DNA from: Tipula vernalis
Lineage: Eukaryota > Arthropoda > Insecta > Diptera > Tipulidae
Assembly: GCA_958295665.1 (NCBI GenBank)
Contig: OY282559.1
Coordinates: forward strand, 262,918,057-262,982,056
Direction: 5' to 3'
Length of the DNA stretch: 64,000 nt
Part shown: positions 33,399 through 42,908 of the stretch, piece after piece
How positions within the stretch are numbered: the stretch's first letter is position 1
How the letters are laid out: the number at the start of each line of letters is the position of its first letter
The notes under the pieces: generated by a model
Told to the model about the DNA's origin: nothing
Databases searched by the model: none
Seen by the model: only the letters and a program-made list of their open reading frames with translations
Position numbers and translations under genes: made by a program

Positions 33399-33536
33399 TT
33401 CACAATGAAAAAAGTTTTTACTTTTGACTTACAGGTTTGTATGAAATTCCAACATAACGATCAAAAAGTTTTGTTCGTTATGTTGGAAATTCATACAAAT
33501 CTGTAAGTCAAAAGTAAAAAGTTTAATCATTGTGAA
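33399..33536. repeat. 138-bp long-hairpin element
   Basis: The left arm TTCACAATGA ... TTTTTACTTTTGACTTACAG ... GTTGGAA-type sequence is almost perfectly complementary to the right arm (CTGTAAGTCAAAAGTAAAAA ... TCATTGTGAA). The arms are about 60 bp with a loop of roughly 15 bases (ATCAAAAAGTTTTG). It has no coding capacity. It is a palindromic MITE, or if transcribed, a long RNA hairpin. Confidence 0.88.
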
Positions 33537-33963
33537 TGCTCTGTGAGTTTTAGGCGACCATGCATCACGACATTAATTTGAATTTTGATTTTTTCCCAGA
33601 TTTTAATTCTTTTCTAAAAAAATACAAGAATAATTTTTCGAATCCACAAGTAAAATGAGGAAGTTGAAATGAATGGTTCGCAAATATTTTATGTTTCTTA
33701 CTTATGAAAATGGCTTTGATAGCTAAACTATTTCCCCTTACCCCAAACAAATCTCGAATACATTTAAATAGTTCGAAAATCCCGATTTACCTGTAATGGG
33801 TAACACATGATGCAACACCCTAAAAGAAATTAGGATTTAAAACTAAAACAGAAGTATTTATTTTACGAAAGTACCCAAATCGTTTTATGATAATTTAAAA
33901 TTAGTAAAAAAAAAATTAATTCAGAATTAGATGGTAAAAAATTGTCATTCACAGTTTGGAATG

Positions 33964-34394
33964 AAGGTTCGTATCACTGGATTGTGAATAATACAAAATC
34001 AATTCAATTTATCACCAACGAATTTATTTATTTAGCACAAAAATTATTACAACACAATTTATTAATTATAATTCAAAAATTCACTTTATATAAATTAATC
34101 TCAAATTTTACTGTACACTTATAATTGTTATTTTCGCACTACAACACTTTTTAAATCACTTTTTAATTCCTTTTTTTAATCTTTACTCTATCGCTTACCA
34201 AATACTAATTTAATTCGATCTCCTTCGCCTTTTTATATACACAAACCAAACTTCTAGAAAGCTCATGATTTTTCTAGTGTAGAAACATTACGTACCAATT
34301 TTTATCATGGAAAATTCCATTTTAGTACAGTTTAACATTGAGCTATTAATTTAACTTATTCTATCATACGCTAGGTGTCACCGTCACAATAATG
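33964..34394 (-). repeat. LTR-like direct repeat, copy 1
   Basis: About 430 bp, repeated in tandem at 34417-34834. Read on the minus strand it begins TGTGACGGTGACACC and has a strong TATA-like box (TGTATATAAAAAGGCG near 34235), as in an LTR promoter. Blocks such as CTTCTAGAAAGCTCATGA and GGAAAATTCCATTTTAGTAC are shared by both copies. Confidence 0.7.
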
Positions 34395-34416
34395 TTACGT
34401 TTTTGCCTTGTCAATT

Positions 34417-34834
34417 AAGGTTCGTCTCACTGGATTGTGAATAAAACAAAATCAAATCATTTTTTCAACAACGAATTTATTTATTTTCACACGAAATTTA
34501 TTACAACAAAATTTACTAATTTTAATTCACAAAATCACTTTACTGTACACTTTTAAATTATATTTCGCACAAAAACACTTTTTAAATCCTTTTTAATTCC
34601 TTTTTAATCTTTACACTATCGCTTACCAAATACTAATAATCCAATTCGACTTCATTCGCCTTTTTATATACACAAACCAAACTTCTAGAAAGCTCATGAC
34701 TTTTCCAGTTAGAATAGCGTATAAACATTTAGAACAATTTTATCATGGAAAATTCCATTTTAGTACAGTTAAACATTGAGCTATTAATTTAACTTATTCT
34801 ATTACACACTAGGTGTCTCCGTTACAATAAAATG
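34417..34834 (-). repeat. LTR-like direct repeat, copy 2
   Basis: Same unit as 33964-34394; on the minus strand it starts TGTAACGGAGACACC. Only about 22 bp separate the copies, so no internal retroelement region lies between. It could be a tandem LTR left by recombination or a simple tandem duplication of a solo LTR. Confidence 0.7.
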
Positions 34835-36200
34835 TTTATATAAAAGTTTTCTACATATTTTTAACAACAATATACAAGAAGGCTATATTGGTATTAGGTA
34901 AATATTAATTGCAGAAATATTAAAATTAATTCTAAAATATATTTTTCGAACTTTCATTTTCAAAAATACATTAAAGTTTGCTCAGACGAATTAAAATATT
35001 ATTTGCTATATTTATCTTTAGTTTCACTAGTGTACGTCAGATGTCTAGATGTTCACAGAAAAATACGAAAAAAAAAATTTTTTACTGGCATATTCTGACG
35101 CACAGTCACAGATTAAAAAACCATCTTATGTAAAACTTTTATTATATTTTAGTACTCGAGTCTTAGCTAAGACTATTTTGTATTCTGCACGTAGTCATGG
35201 CTGTCACTGGTCTTAAAACATGGTATTACGTAGCACCGACACATTTGGTGGTCTTAAGCGCCATAATCTTTAATTTCTTATACAGAAAAGATCAATGAAA
35301 TGCTGGATGGGTTTAATTTTTAATAATATGTTTAATTTAATATTTTTTCAAAATTTAAATAATTTAAATTTATATTTATAAAATTAAATTTATTGGAATT
35401 ACTAATAAAAAAAAATATTTTCAATATCAAAGGAAATTGTAGTGAACAAACACCTAGCCTTTGACTTTCACGTCAGTGGACGTGCTTTTTCTGAATTTAT
35501 TTTTATTTTTTTCGCTAAATTAAAATTTGTGTAAATGCTCGAGCCATACAGGAGGTATCATCCCGAAAACGAACAGAAACGTTGATGTCATGATGTCAGA
35601 TGAAGATGTTGTTCTAAGCATATTTTCTCACGATTTTGATAAAGTTTGTGGGTCAAGAGCAAAGATGTAGCGAAACCCAAAAGAAAAACTGATGTCTTGA
35701 CTGTTTCAAGCAAAGGCTCAAGTTATGCTGGGATTTGGAAATGATACTGGGTGAAATTGTTTTTTTTTTGTTTTTTTTTTGCACACCCTATTATGAATGA
35801 GCTGATGCTCAAAATAGGGTGTGCCGAAAACGATGTAAATTAAATGTGCACAATAAACAATAAATACATCCCCATATAAAAAAACAAAATGGACGGATTT
35901 CAAATAGAATGAAAATGAAATTTATAAGAATAAAGGATGAAAAATTAATAAATCTGTTCCAATTAAATAAATAAAAATGGTATTTGAGAAAAAAAAGCAA
36001 ACACAAATATATCTCAAAAATTTCAGAAAATTTTAGGAAAAAGAGAAAAAATACCATTTGACAGCTCTACACAATCTTTGGAGAGTTAATAATATTAAGA
36101 CTATCACCGCCAGAATACCGATTAAGACTTTCGTCTTAAAAAAAGTAATTTACAAACTGGGTCTTAGCTAAGAGAGTATTAGGAGCCTTATCGTCAAAAT
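34835..36200. other. Region with inverted TCTTAGCTAAGAC motifs; no gene
   Basis: The palindrome GTCTTAGCTAAGAC occurs at about 35157 and again, inverted with flank similarity (TACTC...), at about 36166. These may be ends of a non-autonomous DNA element of about 1 kb. I could not fix exact ends or a target duplication. Everything between is AT-rich and non-coding. Confidence 0.3.
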
Positions 36201-38634
36201 TGGACTGTTAATCATAAAATTGTCAAACGTTCCTATGGTAATTTTTGGTATGATTTTACCAAATTTTTACTGCCATCACTGCTATCTATGTAATGTATAT
36301 TGACTTAATGACCACACGATTTGTACAAATAAATTATAATAATCTATAAAGAGCATTGCTGTCAAAAAACGGCCATAGATGGATTATTTCTAAAGATGGC
36401 AATAATGGTTGTTTTTAAATATTTTTTTTTGTTGTATCGAAACAAAAATGTAAACAAAAGCATCTAACATGAATAAAATTAACAACTAGGCATGAATGGA
36501 CTGTCATGATTTTGCATGCAGATCGTAGGGTTTAATTTAATTCCGGTAATTTCCCTCTCCATATGTTTTATATGGAGAGAAATGTTATTTATTGCAGAGC
36601 GTATCGCATTTTGCAGTTTTCCAATCGTCAATTATGCAAAAAAATAATTGTATTTTTTATTTATGTACCAAAAACTACAAATTGTTAAGGCTGACATCTT
36701 TAGAAATAATACCGTACTCAGTTTTCACGTATCAAATGATACTGCATTATCGATAAATCTGCCTATATCTTTCACCGCCAGTTTATTATGGAAAAGTATA
36801 GGTATGACCCTTATAGATTATAATAATTTATTTGGAATTGTAGTTAGCTTTTATTTCAATTTGACCAGAATGCTGTTATGATTTTTTTTTTTTAATTTTG
36901 GTTTGAATAAATCAATTATTACAAGAAAATGAAAACGTTTTACTTAAACGAGATTCATATATGTTAAAATTCAAACATTTATCAAAATATTTCAGAGATC
37001 ATAGTTAAGCTTTCTTTTAAAAATTTGTCTTAGAAGAAAAGGTGATTTCCCATATGTTTTGTGTGTTTTACTATGAGAAGTTTGGTTTTTCCTCGTTTCT
37101 AATTCCCTTATAAAAGCTTCGTTTTTTAGACTATGGCTTTGTATAATCAAAGTTACTATAGTTACCAACTATGAAATATAGATGCCCGTACAACAAAATA
37201 TAACCAAATCTATTACTACCTACAGATATAAACGATTAAGTGTTATAAGTAATCATATCTATATAAAAGTGCAAGTGATTAAATCGAATTAAATTTAATA
37301 AAAAGACAAACACACATAGTTCAAACTACAAATGTACAATATTGACCAAACTCATCAAAATGGTCGTATTATCACGAATGAACCGATTTACACTACCTAA
37401 TACCCCTACTGTGTAAATATAAACTTGAACGTGACGATTCTACTAATACTGTACGAGTACACAGTAAACTATATCCGTAGATATGCAAACATAGGGAAAA
37501 CAAAAGAAAATCTATACCTTCTATTTACAAGCTTCTATTTATTTTATCATTAAACATTATTATTTGTAATTAATTTAGTAAACACAAAATTTATTTGTTA
37601 AATTATCATTACAACATCGAAATAAATATAATTATTTATCTTTATTAAACATAAAGTTTCTTTTTAGTTTTTCATATTATTTATGAAATGAATTTGTTGT
37701 AACAATTTTTTTATCAGTTTTCAACAATAATAATAATAATTGTCCCTGGGTATCTCCATTGTGTATTTAAATGAATAAAGTTGTACATGAATCTAGATTT
37801 TGCGATAATAAAATTATTTACATGTTTATGCAGGGTGTCTCTAAACGGAAAATAACATATTCACAATAGCTGTACTGCCGTACTAAATCAAAAAGCGGTA
37901 TGTTAGTTTGAAGCTTTGATGATACAAGAGTATTTCCGACAGTGGTTTTTCCGTTTTCTAGAGAATACTTTTTAGGCCCGAAAGTATTTTTTACTTGCAA
38001 AAAATTGTTTTCAGTTTGTTCAAATAGATGAAAAAGGTATCAAAAACCATCGAAAAGTGATAAAAACTCTCGGATAGTGTCAAAAACTGTGAATGTTATA
38101 CATATTGCAACAAAGAGGACACAAAATATTCTTATTGATGACCAAGTTTTTGAAATATACCGGTAAGTTTTGGTTGAACCGGTTCTGAACTGAAGTTAAA
38201 TTGTACCTTTTTCAATTTTTTCGTTTTCAAAAGGTCCTGCAAAATGTACCGAAAACACAGGTTTTGAAAGACTATCAAGAGATCGTGTCAAAAAGTGCTG
38301 AAAACTGTGGCTTAAGAAAATAATCAACATAGATTTAATTACGTCTATAAAAACAAGTAACTATCCAAAATGTTCCTGTTTTATCAAACGGAATTTCGAT
38401 TTATTTATGCCACAAGTGTGGTAAATGAGTTGTTTATAGCCGAGGCAGCAAAGGAGCTAAGTGCTAAGTCATCGATCGTTTTGCGTACAAAATTTTATTT
38501 CTTACTACATATGAGATTATTTTATTTTATTTTTTTTTCATTTAAAGAAAATTTAAGGGAAAAGCATTTAAACCAGTTTACAATTTAAAGAAAATCTATG
38601 TAAATAATTTCAAAATTATCAAGTTACCGTATAT
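36201..38634. other. No gene recognised
   Basis: AT-rich DNA. It includes a small hairpin CTCTCCATATG/TATATGGAGAG at about 36555 and loosely repeated TCAAAAAC phrases at 38040-38310. The open frame at 38370-38588 has no recognisable domain. Confidence 0.5.
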
Positions 38635-39000
38635 GTAGGGGTACATGCTCGATACGTTCTAGCAAGCAAATTAGCAACTTGCGAGCTGAAAATGACATTT
38701 TGGTATGCTCGAACGTTTTTGCGACTTCCTAGCAAGCAAAAAATTCAAACAAATTTCGACCGACTTTTTGAACTCGCAATACAAGAAGAAAAAAAATGTG
38801 TATAGGAAAAAACATTTTGAATGACATTTGGCGGTAATTATTTCATTGCATTGCACGTCGCGATTATCATCGTAATTTTCGTTAGAATTGTGAATTTAAA
38901 AAGTTTAATAAATTTAAATAAATAAAAAAAAATTGTGAGGGTAATTGTGCATTCGAGAAATACATTTTTAGTGAACTGACTCTTATTGCTCTTTCTCAAC

Positions 39001-40879
39001 ATGGAAGCATTTTTAGTAAGGCGAAGAAGACATCGCATCCCAAGAAAACTATTTCGGGATAGAGGAAATCCTTTTGAATGTCACGACGAAATATTTTTTA
39101 AAAGGTATCGCTTCCCTAAATTGGCGGCCGAATTTATAATTCAGCTGCTATCAAATAACTTATGGCTGTATGATACTCACTTTTTTTCCCACTTTTTCAG
39201 TGACTAGGAAAGACAAATGGAGTGAGATAAAAAATATATATACAAAATATTTGTGAGAGTGAGTGTATACACCATAGATTTGGAAAAAATATAGAAACGT
39301 CAAAAAAAAGTGGTAGCTCAATTTTTCTAGCAGTTAATCGAGCATATATAGCAAAAAAAGAATTGGATTTGATTCTTTTTCTTGACATTACATACTTTTT
39401 TCTGACATTTCCGAAATAATAGAGAAAATATTTGTATTTTGTGTACCAAAGAGAATTTATTTGTTTATTTTTAAAATAAATTTAATATACAATTTTTCCA
39501 TTTTTGTTCGCCATTATTATTATGATTTTTTTTCTCTTTTTTTGATTTTCCTTTTGGTACTGAAATACAATTTTGGGTTTGCATTGTTAATTGTTTGCCA
39601 AAATATTTAAAACGTGCATTTTTTTGTAAATATAAAAGTTAACTTAACATATAAATTATGTCGTTACAATTAATTGTGGCAGCTAATGCAAATTTATTAT
39701 ATTATATGGTTATAACACAAAAAAAATTTTGATTCTATTTACATATTTTGTTTATTCGAAACTTCAAAATATTTGCCTATAGTGTAGTCTACACTACCCT
39801 TCTCTGTTTCGCTTTACTAGTTTTGCAGCACTTTATTGCACTTGAAAAAAAGTGAGTATCATACAGCAATACCCCCTTATCTCACGGTAAACTATCTAAT
39901 CTTTTTGTAATTTATTTTAGAAATAAATATACTTTTTAAATTGGAGGTGCTTACTTCTTTAAATATATTGGGATCTGAAAGTTTTCAGTTTGTAACTGGA
40001 GAATTGAATTATCACCAACTGGGTCAACCAACCATTAGCAAACTATTTAAGGAATTTTTACTAGCTATACAGCTACATATTAAAGAATTTATTAAATTTC
40101 CAACCAGGACAGAGGATATTAATCAAACCAAATGGGAATTTTATAGAAAATATGGATTTCCAAATGTGATCGGATGCATCGACGGAACCCATGTCCATAT
40201 AAAAAATGCCACATTTTCCAGATGCATACTCCTTTTATAATCGTAAAGGTTTTTTTTCTATAAATATACAAGCGGTAATAACTTTATCAAAATCAAAAGA
40301 AAAACCGTGGAAAATTAACTTGGTTCTAAATACTTTATAGGTATGCAATGCAGAATATTGTTTTACTAATATAGTTGTTCGTTGGCCAGGATCAACGCAC
40401 GATTCGCATATTTTTAAAAATAGTGCGTTGTATGAGTTTTTGCTGTCCAACAGATTTCCAGACAATTCGTGGCTTCTGGGTGATAATGGGTACCCTTTAA
40501 TGCATTCCTTGATGACCCCAATAATAAACCCATCAACAAACGGGGAAATTGAATACAACAATCATCATCGAGTTTCCAGAAAAATAATTGAACAATCGTT
40601 CGGGGTACTAAAAAGTAGATTCCGGATTATTTGTAAAACTGGAGGTTTTATGTGTTATGGAGTGGAAAATGTGTACAGACAATTACGGCCTGCTTTATTT
40701 TACACAACGTAGCCAAATTAAAGAATGTTCCAAATGTCGGATTTGAGTTTCAAGAAGAATCATCAGATTCCGAATTTGAAAATTTTATTGAATTCGACGA
40801 GGATTTGCCGCTTCAACTCCGAGGGAATTTAATAAGGCAAACGTTGATTAATTTTAAGTTTTCAAACAATGCGAACTAA
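39001..40879 (+). pseudogene. Harbinger transposase (HARBI1-like), disrupted
   Basis: The N-terminal part (39001-39170) has FFKRYRFPKLAAEFIIQLL. After the inserted element, coding resumes at about 39930 with LTSLNILGSESFQ and QPTISKLFKEF. The DDE residues are visible: D in GCIDGTHVHI (40170), D in WPGSTHDSHIF (40390, different frame) and E in HHRVSRKIIEQSFGVLKSRF (40570). There are frameshifts near 40210 and 40690, and the C-terminal acidic tail ends at 40879. The protein would cut and integrate element DNA together with the SANT partner. The start codon is uncertain. Confidence 0.88.
39171..39861. mobile_element. 691-bp TA-flanked inverted-repeat element inside the Harbinger gene
   Basis: The ends TGATACTCACTTTTTTT and AAAAAAAGTGAGTATCA are perfect inverted repeats, flanked by TA on both sides (39169-39170 and 39862-39863), the Tc1/mariner-type target. 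The flanking CTG/CAG also mirror each other, so the inverted match reaches 22 bp. No transposase ORF lies inside, so this is a non-autonomous element. It interrupts the transposase coding sequence after FIIQLLSNNLWL. Confidence 0.82.
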
Positions 40880-41099
40880 GAAAAATAAATAGAATTTAAA
40901 ACTATGTATTATTATTTCTCAAAATTCAGTCTTATATTACGTACAAACATATGTATCACATTTCATAGTTATTAATTCACATTATTTTGCTTGGCGAAAA
41001 ATCGCGTGTAAATCCAATATAAAATATATGTATATGTATATATATTGGCCAATATAGATATATATATATATATATATATGAAGAATAATTTAGTATCAG

Positions 41100-41953
41100 C
41101 AGGGTTTGTTTTGACATTGGCAGCCGAGTTTACCAAAAATACCGCGAAGCAGTTGATTAGTAATTTTTGTTTCTTTTAAACGAAGCTTTTGGACCCGTAA
41201 ATTTGAATCGGCAATCTCTAGCATTCGGCGATCTAAATCGTCAACGTCACTTCGTGATCCTTTTAATTTAGACGATCGGCAAGTGGAACTTCTATTTGTA
41301 GTTCCTAAGTTGGTTTTTTCCCGTGATGAATCTTCATTTATTACCTCACTATTCGTGGGCGCCTCCTCATTTAGTGAAGCTGTATCTGTTGCAATACTGT
41401 CTACTGTGACGATTGGAGTTGCAATACTGTCTACTGTGACGATTGGAACCTAAAAATATACATACCAAATAAATACGTAAATAATACAAAATTTTTAAAA
41501 ATGATAATTTACTTCACTTAGTGAATCCACATGATAGTTGAAACCATGCATTGCATTACTGCCCGCTAATTGCACTATTAGCTCTTCATAGGGCTTACGT
41601 TGGAGAGGTGGAGCACCACCGGTTCCTTTTTGGTGATTTTTAATTTCAGTAAGCTTTTTTTTTGTGCGGCTTTTTAAATCAATAAATTTGTTCCGCAGCT
41701 CCTCACCAGTTCTAGGAATGACAGCCGTTGCGGAAAACTCGTCAGCCACTTTGTTCCAAGCATTAGCCAGAGCTTCCCCAAATAAATTTGATTCGCCTAA
41801 ATAAGAAATTTATTTAGGTTCAGACAAATTTCAATATAAACCCAAATTAAACTTACATTAATTAATGTTCTTCGGGTTTAAAGTATTTTGAGGAAGATCA
41901 TTATTTCTCCCTCACCGAAGTTCGGCTTGCGCTTTTTAATTTGAGAACTCATA
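41100..41953 (-). pseudogene. Harbinger Myb/SANT-like DNA-binding protein
   Basis: Minus strand, starting near MSSQIKKRKPNF (41953), then AWNKVADEFSATAVIPRTGEEL and RNKFIDLKSRTKKKLTEI in the open part (41749-41495): the tri-helical Myb/SANT-like domain encoded by Harbinger elements. After an apparent small intron (about 41510-41455) the frame continues with VPIVTVDSIAT, duplicated by a 30-bp tandem repeat, a Ser/Thr-rich linker, then LEIADSNLRVQKLRLKET and a short Cys pair near 41105. There are stops or gaps near 41800-41900. It faces the transposase gene tail to tail. Confidence 0.75.
41395..41454. repeat. 30-bp tandem duplication within the SANT-like gene
   Basis: GTTGCAATACTGTCTACTGT plus ten further bases occurs twice back to back. 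The unit is ten codons, so the frame is kept. Confidence 0.85.
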
Positions 41954-42235
41954 TTTTTATTAATTTATATTTATTTTTAAATTTATTAGTGTAAAATAAT
42001 TAAAAGTTAATGCGTTTATGTTTTTATTTAAATGTCAAAATATAATTCAGCAATGTGCTGAATATTAATTAATATGGCGGATTTGCTAGATGTATTGAGA
42101 ATGTCATTTCTAGCAAACTTGGAAATGGATCGCAAATCCGCCATCTTTAACCATCGCAAATTGTTAATTTGCGATACGTACGAGGATCTACCCGGTAGTC
42201 TATTTTAATTATCAATTTAATTTGTATTGAATAAA

Positions 42236-42293
42236 TCACCCGTCCGATGGCACAGTGGTTAGCATGCTTGCTTTAAGCTCCGGAGGTCCCGGC
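42236..42293 (+). mobile_element. tRNA-derived SINE, left half (A box)
   Basis: GATGGCACAGTGGTTAGCATG is an excellent tRNA/SINE A box (TGGCNNAGTGG). The sequence runs to GGTCCCGGC and is then cut by the BEL element. The matching B-box side is at 47575 onward (CCGGCTTCGATTTCCGG). This is not a canonical tRNA, because the anticodon stem does not pair. Confidence 0.6.
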
Positions 42294-42884
42294 TGTTTTG
42301 GGGCTGCGAATGCTATAGCTGCTTATCACAATTTTTTGCCGATGGATTGACCAATAAGCAGCACTCGCTAAACACAACTTATTTTTACTTCATTAATTTT
42401 TTGTTGAATATTAATTAATTAATATAATATCTAATATGCTACCGGTGATTAGACCATTTTAAGTGTGTTTCGATTAACAAGAGAAGTATATTAGTATTTA
42501 CGAACAGTAATTCAACGAAACCGACTAATAGATAGAAGTCTATTTATTTAATTATCTGTATTAGTACGATTCGCTAGTACTTTACGCACAGCACATTCTG
42601 TATATATAGAATGTAAATTGTGGTATAATCACTAATCAGTCCAGTCGCCGCGGCCTGATGAGAAGATTGATTGTTTCATAATCATAAGCTCATCAGTTCG
42701 AAACTGGATTGAATTATCTTACAACCTTCGGAACATATTAAAATCATACAACTTATTTATTTGTACCTTTCAATAAAAGATTTTATTTTGCTGCACAATT
42801 AATTTAATTTGATATTTTTTCTTAATTTCTCTTGTATTTTAAATAGCGGAGAAATATTTAATCGGTCCATACGATACCGAAACA
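42294..42884 (-). repeat. BEL/Pao 3' LTR with insertion
   Basis: Matches the right LTR (GCGAATGCTRTAGC, TTATCACAATTTTTTGCCG, CAATAAAAGATTTTATTTTG) but is split after ACAACTTATTT by 363 extra bases. Without the insert it would be about 217 bp, close to the 212 bp of the right copy. Confidence 0.85.
42385..42747. mobile_element. 363-bp insertion with 11-bp duplication and tRNA(Met)-like segment
   Basis: Flanked by ACAACTTATTT (42374-42384 and 42748-42758), which is single in the other LTR. Near its right end (42640-42712) GCGGCCTGATGAGAAG ... TTTCATAAT ... AGTTCGAAACTGG resembles an A box, a CAU anticodon loop and a B box of tRNA(Met). The D and acceptor stems do not fold well, so this is SINE-like and not a gene. 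The left 250 bp are unassigned. A deletion in the other LTR between 11-bp repeats is the alternative. Confidence 0.65.
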
Positions 42885-42908
42885 TACCGCCGGCGTTGAA
42901 ACATAGTT

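Larger units (their letters stand above)
38638..42194 (+). mobile_element. PIF/Harbinger DNA transposon with two convergent genes
   Basis: The left end GGGGTACATGCTCGATACG and the right end (reverse complement CGGGTAGATCCTCGTACG) form an imperfect terminal inverted repeat, flanked by the 3-bp direct repeat GTA (38635-38637 and 42195-42197), as expected for this superfamily. It contains a DDE transposase gene on the + strand and a Myb/SANT-like gene on the - strand, the usual two-gene Harbinger layout. The transposase is interrupted by a 691-bp element (39171-39861) and by frameshifts, so the copy is dead. Confidence 0.85.

Noticed and set aside
38370..38588. Possible host exon with an Ala/Glu-rich start
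   Set aside because: No splice context or recognised domain, and the second half is Phe-rich AT readthrough.
42640..42712. A functional tRNA-Met gene
   Set aside because: The CAU loop and B box look right, but the D stem and acceptor stem do not pair and the segment lies inside an insertion in an LTR, so it is a tRNA-derived repeat.
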